From Candidatus Nitrosopumilus sp. (lineage in GTDB: Archaea; Thermoproteota; Nitrososphaeria; Nitrososphaerales; Nitrosopumilaceae): DNA of 5,071 nt. The position numbers and the translations under genes are program-made. The stretch covers positions 1-5,071 of the forward strand of contig JABMOR010000063.1 of the NCBI GenBank assembly GCA_013203245.1, in the 5' to 3' direction. The notes under the pieces were generated by a model. It was not told the DNA's origin. It saw only the letters and a program-made list of their open reading frames with translations, and searched no databases. Shown here one piece after another: positions 1-5,053 of this stretch (position 1 is its first letter; each line of letters starts with the position of its first letter).

Positions 1-5
1 AAAAA
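1..5 (-). terminator. Possible T-tract downstream of thiC
   Basis: On the minus strand the thiC stop codon is followed within 3 nt by at least five T residues reaching the window edge. A T-tract at a gene end is the typical archaeal termination signal, but it is cut by the window so its full length is unknown. Confidence 0.25.
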
Positions 6-8
6 GTA

Positions 9-1337
9 TTATTCAACTTGTTGTAAATTTTCATTAGTTTTATCGTATTTTTTCTGTTGTGGCAACATCATATAGACACATGCACCACCACACATAGTAC
101 AAGGCACATTATTACCAACATGTTGTCCGGTTCTGGTATGAATTCTTGCTGCCTCCTCAGGATCAATAGATAATGCAATTTGTTTTTCCCAATCTAAAGT
201 TCGTCTAGCTTCAGTCATTTGCATATCCCATTTGATTACCTTGTCACGAATCTTTACAAGATCTCCTGCATGAGCTGCAATTCTATATGCAATTAATCCA
301 GCCTTTACTTCTTCTGCATTAGGTAATGCCAGATGTTCAGATGGCGTAAGATAACATAAAAGATCTACCCCTTCACTTGCAGAGATAGCTGCACCAATTG
401 CACTTGCAATATGATCATGTCCTGATGCAATATCAGTAACCAGTGGGCCTAGAACATAATACGGAACATCGCCAATTAGCGCTTTTGCCAATCTAACATT
501 TGCAGCGACTTCATTTAGTGGAACGTGTCCAGGTCCTTCTACCATCACTTGAATATCATGTTCATGTGCACGTTTTGTTAATCGAGAGATGTTAATCATT
601 TCTTGAACTTGTAATTCATCATGGGAATCTAAAATTGAGCCTGGTCTTAGTGCATCTCCGAGGCTAAATGTTACATCATATTTTTTGGCAATTTCCATCA
701 TGTAATCATAATGAGTAATGTAAGGATTTTCCTTATCATGTTTTAACATCCATGCAGCAGTAATGGTTCCACCCTTACTTACAACACCACCATATCTTTG
801 CACTTTGAGAATTCTTTTTGCAATATCTTTTGTAATGCCACAGTGAACAGTAGTATAATCAACACCATCTTTTGCATTATTTTCAAATGCCTTAATGTAA
901 TCATCTTCAGTTAAATTCAAAGGATTTTTGTGAACTTCAATACCATAGTTGTAAGCCTCGTAAATTGGAACAGTTCCAAAAGTAATTGGTGCAGCATCCA
1001 TCAGCGTCCGACGAATTTTTTTAACATCTCCGCCATCGCTAAGATCCATTATGGTATCTGCATGATATTTTATTGCTACTTTTGCTTTTTCAACTTCTTC
1101 CTCAATGTTTACATTTAATGTAGAAGTGCCAATGTTTACATTGACTTTAGTTTTCAAACCTTTGCCAATTCCTACATTATGGATTTTTTGAGGTCTCACA
1201 TTATTACTTGGGATAATTATTGACCCCTTTGCAATTTTAGGAAGTAGCCATTCAAGTGATACGTCCTCGTCTTTTGCAACTTGTTTCATTTCATCAGTTG
1301 CAACACCACGTCGAGCAGAAGTCATTTGAGTAGCCAT
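9..1337 (-). CDS. thiC: Phosphomethylpyrimidine synthase ThiC (short archaeal form)
   Basis: Radical-SAM enzyme of thiamine synthesis: it rearranges 5-aminoimidazole ribotide into HMP-phosphate in the cytoplasm. The 442-aa protein lacks the long N-terminal domain of enterobacterial ThiC. Family blocks run in order: LSDGGD (99-104), TVHCGIT (163-169), SKGG (187-190), FSLGDALRPG (224-233), EGPGHVP (267-273), GPLVTDIASG (297-306), TPSEHLALPN (331-340). H271 and H335 fit the two histidine metal ligands of the family. The C-terminal [4Fe-4S] cysteines are C413, C416 and C420, a CX2CX3C spacing. The reading frame is open to a codon at 1400, but the ATG at 1337 is chosen because a TATA-like TTTAAA lies centred 27 nt upstream, implying a leaderless mRNA, and because MATQMTSARRG is a natural start. 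Leaderless transcription leaves no room for a TPP riboswitch. The gene lies in the same window as thiDN, which uses its product. Function very secure; start well supported. Confidence 0.98.
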   Translation of the reverse strand: MATQMTSARRGVATDEMKQVAKDEDVSLEWLLPKIAKGSIIIPSNNVRPQKIHNVGIGKGLKTKVNVNIGTSTLNVNIEEEVEKAKVAIKYHADTIMDLSDGGDVKKIRRTLMDAAPITFGTVPIYEAYNYGIEVHKNPLNLTEDDYIKAFENNAKDGVDYTTVHCGITKDIAKRILKVQRYGGVVSKGGTITAAWMLKHDKENPYITHYDYMMEIAKKYDVTFSLGDALRPGSILDSHDELQVQEMINISRLTKRAHEHDIQVMVEGPGHVPLNEVAANVRLAKALIGDVPYYVLGPLVTDIASGHDHIASAIGAAISASEGVDLLCYLTPSEHLALPNAEEVKAGLIAYRIAAHAGDLVKIRDKVIKWDMQMTEARRTLDWEKQIALSIDPEEAARIHTRTGQHVGNNVPCTMCGGACVYMMLPQQKKYDKTNENLQQVE

Positions 1338-1361
1338 AAAGTAATCTACGGTTTTACCTGA

Positions 1362-1367
1362 TTTAAA
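1362..1367 (-). promoter_or_regulatory. TATA-like box of thiC
   Basis: On the minus strand the sequence reads GTTTAAAT, with TTTAAA centred 27 nt upstream of the ATG at 1337. This matches the archaeal spacing between TATA box and transcription start, so the transcript would begin at or next to the start codon. Seen directly as sequence; promoter function is inferred. Confidence 0.6.
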
Positions 1368-1439
1368 CAATTGTGAAAAACATAAAAACACTGATCGCAA
1401 AAATATTTTTTAGCACTATATTAGGAAATGTAATCGATC

Positions 1440-1446
1440 TTTTATG
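1440..1446 (+). promoter_or_regulatory. Candidate TATA-like box of the 31-aa zinc-finger gene
   Basis: TTTTATG is centred about 26 nt upstream of the ATG at 1469, the spacing seen for the other leaderless genes here. The match is weaker than those upstream of 1987 or 3439. It is the main argument for starting the small gene at 1469 rather than at the GTG at 1373, which has no A/T-rich box at the right distance. Confidence 0.4.
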
Positions 1447-1468
1447 CGATAAATGTGATATAGATTAC

Positions 1469-1564
1469 ATGAGAACAAGTCGAGAATGCAGACATTGTGG
1501 TAGAGAATTTTTTAGCATGAAAGAGGAATTTTGTTCTTTTGATTGCGTCACTCAAACATCATAA
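1469..1564 (+). CDS. Very small four-cysteine zinc-finger protein (hypothetical, 31 aa)
   Basis: A 31-aa basic protein with two cysteine pairs: CRHCG at residues 7-11 and CSFDC at 22-26. Aromatic FF at 14-15 and F21 lie between them. This C-x2-C ... FCS-x2-C layout is typical of short treble-clef or zinc-ribbon knuckles that bind one Zn2+, often in nucleic-acid-associated proteins; the exact partner cannot be read from sequence. The frame stays open upstream to a GTG at 1373, which would give 63 aa with a hydrophobic N-terminus and an extra CDKC pair. I prefer the ATG at 1469 because of the TATA-like box at 1440-1446. The gene ends 7 nt from the stop of the convergent gene at 1572. Its size makes it easy to miss. 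Unrecognised function; the cysteine pattern and promoter spacing support it as real. Confidence 0.55.
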   Translation: MRTSRECRHCGREFFSMKEEFCSFDCVTQTS

Positions 1565-1571
1565 TAATTAT

Positions 1572-1796
1572 TTAGGTTAATTTTAAATCATTTTCTAAAA
1601 CAGATTTTTCATATATTATTTGAGAAATTCTATCTGAAATAGGCTTAGTAATACGCTCAGAATCAAGTGGATTTGTAAAGTTTTGTTTAATTTCATTGAG
1701 ACGTTGAGATAATTCAATTTCAGCATAAAGTAAAGAAATGTAATTTCGAAGTTTTAGATTTTCAGATTTAACCAAATCTACCTCAGAAGAACTCAT
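1572..1796 (-). CDS. Hypothetical coiled-coil-like small protein (74 aa)
   Basis: I do not recognise this protein. Its 74 residues are charged and mostly helix-forming. Residues 5-40 have a heptad-like run of Leu/Ile/Val (V6, L8, L14, L16, I20, L22, L23, I27, L29, L33, I36), suggesting an amphipathic helix or coiled coil. A proline-containing break follows (N42-P43, P52), then a second helix at about 53-72. There is no signal peptide or membrane segment. The ATG at 1796 is used because it overlaps the stop of the upstream gene as TAATG, the usual layout of translationally coupled genes; a TTG six codons earlier is the alternative. It is very probably cotranscribed with the zinc-ribbon gene, so the two products may act together, perhaps as a dimerisation partner. 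Gene reality is well supported by the tight coupling; function unknown. Confidence 0.72.
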   Translation of the reverse strand: MSSSEVDLVKSENLKLRNYISLLYAEIELSQRLNEIKQNFTNPLDSERITKPISDRISQIIYEKSVLENDLKLT

Positions 1797-1987
1797 TATC
1801 TCGGAGGACTCCAACTCTCCTCTATATCATCATCCGTATTTTTAGAGATAAGATATTGTTTTGCACATTTGAAACATTGCCACAAAAACTTACCATCTTT
1901 AATGGTTTGATATTGCATTGGCAATAAGCAAGTAGTGCACTGTAAAATTTCAGGTACAGTGTCATCGACCAATGGTATTTTTGTCAT
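1796..1987 (-). CDS. Zinc-ribbon small protein (hypothetical, 63 aa)
   Basis: A 63-aa protein with two CX2C knuckles, C17-TT-C20 and C38-FK-C41, separated by 17 residues that contain W36 and aromatic/hydrophobic beta-strand positions. This is a standard zinc-ribbon fold. The tail (50-58) is acidic (DDDIEE) and ends in WSPPR. Zinc ribbons of this type often occur in archaeal transcription or translation accessory proteins, but nothing here identifies a specific role. The ATG at 1987 is chosen over the TTG at 1990 because TTTATA on the minus strand (2011-2016) is centred 26-27 nt upstream, giving a leaderless mRNA. The stop codon overlaps the ATG of the next gene (TAATG at 1794-1798), so this is the first gene of a two-gene operon. 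It is divergent from thiDN, sharing a promoter region of about 94 bp. Confidence 0.78.
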   Translation of the reverse strand: MTKIPLVDDTVPEILQCTTCLLPMQYQTIKDGKFLWQCFKCAKQYLISKNTDDDIEESWSPPR

Positions 1988-2010
1988 CAATGCAAAGGAT
2001 ATAGTTCAAA

Positions 2011-2016
2011 TATAAA
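2011..2016 (-). promoter_or_regulatory. TATA box of the zinc-ribbon/coiled-coil operon
   Basis: The minus strand reads CTTTTATATT, with TTTATA centred about 26.5 nt upstream of the ATG at 1987. This is one of the best archaeal TATA matches in the window and supports leaderless transcription of the zinc-ribbon gene. The same bases read TATAAAAG on the plus strand and might also serve thiDN. Confidence 0.65.
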
Positions 2017-2017
2017 A
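2011..2017 (+). promoter_or_regulatory. Tentative TATA box for thiDN
   Basis: TATAAAA on the plus strand is the best box upstream of thiDN. It lies about 68 nt before the ATG, so it would start a transcript near 2040 with a leader of about 40 nt, unlike the leaderless pattern of the neighbours. No good box is present near 2055, where a leaderless start would need one (the sequence there is AGATTAGTA). It overlaps the box assigned to the divergent zinc-ribbon gene. Confidence 0.3.
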
Positions 2018-2081
2018 GAGATATTACAAAACAGACACCAAAAAAGAAAAGCAGATTAGTACTAGGAATCAAGAAGATATA

Positions 2082-3380
2082 ATGAATTTACTTTCTATTG
2101 GAGGATCTGATCCTTCATCAGGTGCAGGAATTCAAAGTGATGTTAAAGTATTTTCAGAATTTAATACACATGCATTAACAGTAATCACAGCAATTACAGG
2201 TCAGAATACAACAAGTTTTGGAATGATTGAACCCGTATCAAAAAAAATTCTAAAAAATCAACTAGAGTCAGTATTCTCTGATTTTAAAATTGATGGAATA
2301 AAAATTGGAATGGTGTATAATTCTGAAATAATTAAAACGTTGTATCAGCAATTGAAAAAATTGAAAATTCCAATAGTTGTAGATCCAGTAATTAAATCAA
2401 CAACAGGTGGATCTTTGATAGAAAAATCAGCAATGGCTGATTTTAAAAAATACATAATTCCACTTGCAACAGTTATCACTCCAAATAAATTTGAGGCTGA
2501 AATATTATCAAAAACTAAAGTAAATTCAAAAAACACCATAGAAAAAACTGCGAAAATTATTCAAAAAATTGGAGCTAGGAATGTAGTCATTACTGGAATC
2601 GAAGGAAAAAATAACAAAATAGTGGATTTTGTTTTAGAAAAAGACACAGAATATTGGATTTCAGGAGATAAAATTGTCAATACTAACCATGGAAGTGGGT
2701 GTGATTATTCAGCAGCCATGATATTTGCAATTTCAAGTAGCAAAACAATACATGAATCAGTAAAATTTGCAAAAGAATTTACTTACAATTCGATTAAAAA
2801 TGCAAAAAAAGTTGGAAATGGAATTATGATTACAAATATTCAAAATCAAGATAAAATCAATTTAGAATTATCACGTGCAATTAATGAATTTGTAGAAATA
2901 AAAAATATTTATAAAAATATTCCAGAGTGTCAAACAAATTTTGTATATTCTAAACAAAAACCAAAATCAATAAAAGATATTCTAGGAATATCTGGAAGAA
3001 TAGTAAAGGCAGGGGAAAAAGTCATTGTTGCAGGGAATCTAACATATGGAGGTTCAAAACATGTTGCAACGGCATTGCTTGTAGTAAATAAAAAATTTCC
3101 AAAAATTTGTTCTGCAATAAATATAAAATATCAAAATTCAAGCACATCTAAAATAAAAAAATCCAAATTAACAGTCTCAAGTTATGATAGAACTAATGAA
3201 CCAAATAACATAAAAAATAAAGGTTCAACTGTAGGATGGGGAATTAAAAATGCAATTAAAAATTTACAAGTACCTCCAGATATAATTTTTCACAAAGGAG
3301 ATTTTGGCAAAGAGCCCATGATCATAATTTTTGGAGATACACCAAAAAGTATATTGAATAAATTATTGAAAATTGTATAA
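2082..3380 (+). CDS. thiDN: ThiD-ThiN fusion: HMP/HMP-P kinase and thiamine-phosphate synthase
   Basis: A 432-aa bifunctional thiamine enzyme. Residues 1-252 are a ribokinase-fold ThiD that phosphorylates HMP and HMP-P to HMP-PP. Its marks are GGSDPSSGAGIQ (7-18), the substrate-loop motif GQNT (40-43), DPV (101-103), TPNKFEAE (133-140) and the anion-hole motif GSGCDYSAA (204-212) with C207. After a linker (about 253-290), residues 291-432 are ThiN, the archaeal thiamine-phosphate synthase that joins HMP-PP to thiazole phosphate and replaces bacterial ThiE. ThiN marks are GISGRIVKAGEKV (302-314), GGSKHVA (323-329), AINIKY (345-350), YDRTNEP (368-374) and FHKGDFGKEPM (403-413). R370 and H404 are candidate catalytic residues by position in the conserved blocks. 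The ATG at 2082 fits the normal ThiD N-terminus; no strong Shine-Dalgarno is seen. There is no helix-turn-helix, so this is the enzyme rather than a ThiR-type regulator. Function highly confident. Confidence 0.96.
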   Translation: MNLLSIGGSDPSSGAGIQSDVKVFSEFNTHALTVITAITGQNTTSFGMIEPVSKKILKNQLESVFSDFKIDGIKIGMVYNSEIIKTLYQQLKKLKIPIVVDPVIKSTTGGSLIEKSAMADFKKYIIPLATVITPNKFEAEILSKTKVNSKNTIEKTAKIIQKIGARNVVITGIEGKNNKIVDFVLEKDTEYWISGDKIVNTNHGSGCDYSAAMIFAISSSKTIHESVKFAKEFTYNSIKNAKKVGNGIMITNIQNQDKINLELSRAINEFVEIKNIYKNIPECQTNFVYSKQKPKSIKDILGISGRIVKAGEKVIVAGNLTYGGSKHVATALLVVNKKFPKICSAINIKYQNSSTSKIKKSKLTVSSYDRTNEPNNIKNKGSTVGWGIKNAIKNLQVPPDIIFHKGDFGKEPMIIIFGDTPKSILNKLLKIV

Positions 3381-3403
3381 GATGATTCTAGTCTAAAATC
3401 ATC
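3381..3403 (+). repeat. Short inverted repeat just after thiDN
   Basis: GATGATT (3381-3387) and AATCATC (3397-3403) form a perfect 7-bp stem with a 9-nt loop, beginning right after the thiDN stop codon. It could stabilise the thiDN mRNA end or help termination, but no T-tract follows, and archaeal terminators usually rely on T-tracts. The stem stops 7 nt before the TATA-like box of the next gene. It is short enough to be chance in AT-rich sequence. Confidence 0.3.
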
Positions 3404-3410
3404 CTTGAAC

Positions 3411-3417
3411 ATAAATA
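3411..3417 (+). promoter_or_regulatory. TATA-like box of the nucleotidyltransferase gene
   Basis: ATAAATA is centred about 25 nt upstream of the GTG start at 3439, as expected for a leaderless transcript. It gives the nucleotidyltransferase/acetyltransferase pair its own promoter, separate from thiDN, and supports the GTG as the real start. Confidence 0.55.
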
Positions 3418-3438
3418 GTCATATCTCAAATAGGATTT

Positions 3439-4140
3439 GTGAAGGCAGTAATTTTAGCTGGTGGATTAGGGAAAAGACTACTACCATACACCACATTTCT
3501 GCCAAAACCAATGTTGCCATTAGGTGAAAAACCAATTCTAGAACATCTTATTGATTGGGCAAAGAAAAATGGAATAAAATCAATAGTTTTGTGTGTAAGT
3601 TATCTTAGAAAGACAATTGAAGATTATTTTGAAGATGGGAAGAAATTCGGAGTAAATATAGAATATGCAATATCAAATAAACCGCTGGCAACTGCAGGTC
3701 AACTGAAAACTGCAGAGCAATTTATCGATGATACTTTTGTTTGTATGTATGGAGATTCAATTTTTGATTTTAGTCTTAGAAATATGATAAAACAACATAA
3801 AGAGAAAAAAGCATTTGTTACCATGAGTCTAAATGAATACAAAACAAATTTAGCTTACGGAGTTATAGATATTTCAAAAACAGGTAAAGTGCTACGTTGG
3901 AATGAAAAACCAGAGATCAAAGCAAATGTGAACATGGGGTGTTATGTTATGGAACCAGATGTTTTCAGTTTAATTCCAAAAAATAAACCATATGGAATGG
4001 ACGATCTAATTAAGAAAGCCATGAATAGGAAAAAAATAATCAACAGTTTCATTACAAAAAAAGGATTTACAGACATAGGTAACAAAGCATCATACAAAAA
4101 AGCATATCAAGAGCACATTCAAAAACTTGGGAAGATCTGA
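3439..4140 (+). CDS. Sugar-1-phosphate nucleotidyltransferase (NTP_transferase family)
   Basis: A cytoplasmic enzyme that couples an NTP to a sugar-1-phosphate, giving an NDP-sugar and pyrophosphate. The signature LAGGLGKRLLP at 6-16 with PKPM at 22-25 (K23) binds the nucleotide triphosphate. LATAGQL (83-89) is the LGTAG-type substrate loop, GDS (105-107) supplies the metal-binding Asp106, YGVID (140-144) and NEKP (155-158) form the sugar site, and TDIGNKASY (211-219) is the conserved end block. At 233 aa it is only the catalytic domain, without the left-handed beta-helix of bifunctional GlmU-type enzymes. It resembles mannose-1-phosphate guanylyltransferases, glucose-1-phosphate thymidylyltransferases and HddC-like enzymes; the nucleotide and sugar cannot be fixed from motifs. 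The GTG start is chosen from the MKAVILAGG N-terminus and the TATA-like box at 3411-3417. The GNA1-like gene 8 nt downstream suggests an amino-sugar link, which is inference. Confidence 0.9.
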   Translation: MKAVILAGGLGKRLLPYTTFLPKPMLPLGEKPILEHLIDWAKKNGIKSIVLCVSYLRKTIEDYFEDGKKFGVNIEYAISNKPLATAGQLKTAEQFIDDTFVCMYGDSIFDFSLRNMIKQHKEKKAFVTMSLNEYKTNLAYGVIDISKTGKVLRWNEKPEIKANVNMGCYVMEPDVFSLIPKNKPYGMDDLIKKAMNRKKIINSFITKKGFTDIGNKASYKKAYQEHIQKLGKI

Positions 4141-4148
4141 AAATAAAA

Positions 4149-4586
4149 ATGAGTGAACCAATAATTAGAGAATTAAAAAAAGAAGACATCTGGAACGGAT
4201 TTCTCAAATCTTTGGATTCATTAAAGCCGGCAAGCAATATCGAAAAATCCAAAGCGGAATCAATTTTTGAGAAAATCAACATTAATCCAGATCACATTAT
4301 AGCCGTTGCAGAATTAGATGGCAAAATTGTAGGATCTACAACGCTTATCATAGAATCAAAATTCATTCATGATGGAGGATTAGTGGGACATATTGAAGAT
4401 GTAGTAGTCAATAAAGAATTTCAAGGTCAAAAAATAGGTGAAAAAATCATGATTTATCTTATTGAAATTGCAAAAAAACGTGGCTGCTACAAAACAATTC
4501 TAAACTGTACTGAGGATGTTAAGCCATTTTATGAAAAATTAGGTTTCAAACAAGTAGCTAACGAATTAAGATTTGATAATATCTAA
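4149..4586 (+). CDS. GNAT acetyltransferase, glucosamine-6-phosphate N-acetyltransferase (GNA1)-like
   Basis: A 145-aa GNAT-fold protein that probably uses acetyl-CoA to N-acetylate glucosamine-6-phosphate. Beyond the general GNAT signature (QGQKIG, residues 92-97, pyrophosphate loop), it has features specific to eukaryotic GNA1: KFIHDGGLVGHIEDVVV (71-87), GCYKTILNC (112-120), and KPFYEKLGF (125-133) with Y128 at the usual catalytic/CoA-thiol position. Length is close to yeast GNA1 (about 159 aa). Bacteria and many archaea instead acetylate GlcN-1-P after the mutase step, using a GlmU-like enzyme. The ATG at 4149 lies 8 nt after the upstream stop with no separate TATA-like box, so it is cotranscribed with and probably coupled to the nucleotidyltransferase. 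GGAAG (4129-4133) lies 15 nt before the start, too far for a clear ribosome site. Its stop codon overlaps the stop of the convergent gene. GNAT assignment is certain; the GNA1 substrate is likely but rests on motif resemblance. Confidence 0.87.
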   Translation: MSEPIIRELKKEDIWNGFLKSLDSLKPASNIEKSKAESIFEKININPDHIIAVAELDGKIVGSTTLIIESKFIHDGGLVGHIEDVVVNKEFQGQKIGEKIMIYLIEIAKKRGCYKTILNCTEDVKPFYEKLGFKQVANELRFDNI

Positions 4587-5023
4587 AAGAATTCTTTTTT
4601 TGGACGTTTCTTTTTTGGTTTTGCCAAATAAGCCCCAACTACCATTACAGGAAAAGACAAAACCATAAACAATAGAGGTGTAAATTTTACAACATCGGTA
4701 AGATACACATCATCGATATTATTGATGAACGAATGAGATACAAGCATACCCACTAACAAAATAATACCGCCTACAATAATCAGCCCACCTATTGGTTTTG
4801 AACCATAATTTCTTGTCATAATAAAAGGAACCGCCGATAGAATTCCAGCTGGTGCAACGCCAATAGAAATGAATTGGAATATTTTTGGATCAGGATCAAA
4901 CTTAATTACAAATTCTAGTTCATCAGGAATATCAGTCATAAAATAATAAATTGAAATCATTTCACCAGCAAACATTGCAAATAGACCAACAGCAGTTACT
5001 GCAAGCCATTTTTCTATCGCCAT
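4583..5023 (-). CDS. Four-helix integral membrane protein of unknown function
   Basis: I do not recognise this 146-aa protein. It has four clear hydrophobic segments at about 7-29, 48-69, 76-95 and 113-134. Acidic loops at 31-46 (DIPDELEF, DPDP) and 101-110 (NNIDDVYLTD) are predicted outside, while the strongly basic tail 135-143 (KPKKKRPKK) predicts an inside C-terminus; a short N-terminus would then also be inside. Glycine-rich packing motifs occur in helix 3 (GGLIIVGGIILLVG, 79-92). There are no cysteines or histidine clusters to suggest redox or metal cofactors, and no recognised transporter motif. The ATG at 5023 is supported by a TATA-like box centred 26 nt upstream, implying a leaderless mRNA. 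The gene converges on the GNA1-like gene and shares 4 bp with it; no functional link follows from that. Real gene, function unknown; it could be a small lineage-specific thaumarchaeal membrane protein. Confidence 0.82.
   Translation of the reverse strand: MAIEKWLAVTAVGLFAMFAGEMISIYYFMTDIPDELEFVIKFDPDPKIFQFISIGVAPAGILSAVPFIMTRNYGSKPIGGLIIVGGIILLVGMLVSHSFINNIDDVYLTDVVKFTPLLFMVLSFPVMVVGAYLAKPKKKRPKKEFF
4585..4601 (+). terminator. Probable terminator of the nucleotidyltransferase/GNA1-like operon
   Basis: A perfect 14-bp palindrome AAAAGAATTCTTTT (4585-4598) starts within the stop codon and runs into a T7 tract (4595-4601); a second T6 tract follows at 4611-4616. T-tracts on the non-template strand are the main archaeal termination signal. 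The element lies inside the 3' end of the opposite-strand membrane-protein gene, where the T-tracts correspond to its Lys/Phe codons. Confidence 0.5.
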
Positions 5024-5044
5024 GATTCTAACAGATTGTGGTTG

Positions 5045-5053
5045 ATAAATAAA
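5045..5053 (-). promoter_or_regulatory. TATA-like box of the membrane-protein gene
   Basis: The minus strand reads GTTTATTTATC, with TTTATTTAT centred 26 nt upstream of the ATG at 5023, consistent with a leaderless archaeal transcript. The few remaining bases to the window edge hold nothing else I can identify. Confidence 0.6.

Noticed and set aside
930..1118. Plus-strand ORF of 62 aa inside thiC
   Set aside because: It lies antisense to strongly conserved thiC blocks, is Phe/Asn-rich with no domain signal, and reads as the complement of a real gene.
1338..1468. TPP riboswitch or structured RNA upstream of thiC
   Set aside because: The TATA-to-ATG spacing implies a leaderless transcript, and I see no CUGAGA/THI-box-like core in this region on either strand.
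1373..1564. 63-aa GTG-initiated version of the small zinc-finger gene, with a hydrophobic N-terminus and an extra CDKC pair
   Set aside because: No TATA-like box at the right distance, the start would lie in the thiC promoter region, and a membrane-like lead-in to a zinc knuckle is implausible. Not fully excluded, since the extra CX2C is suggestive.
1988..2081. tRNA or small structured RNA in the divergent spacer
   Set aside because: Too short and A-rich, with no GC-rich stems or T-loop (GGTTCGAATC-type) sequence; it is better explained as promoter DNA.
2345..2539. Minus-strand ORF of 64 aa inside thiDN
   Set aside because: Antisense shadow of the conserved ThiD DPV and TPNKFEAE region; no independent features.
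2082..3380. thiDN as a ThiN-domain transcription regulator (ThiR type)
   Set aside because: ThiR proteins carry a helix-turn-helix domain before ThiN; here the N-terminal part is a full ThiD kinase and the ThiN conserved blocks, including YDR and GKEPM, are intact.
4067..4282. Minus-strand ORF of 71 aa across the nucleotidyltransferase/GNA1-like junction
   Set aside because: Antisense to both genes and their junction, with no supporting promoter or domain.
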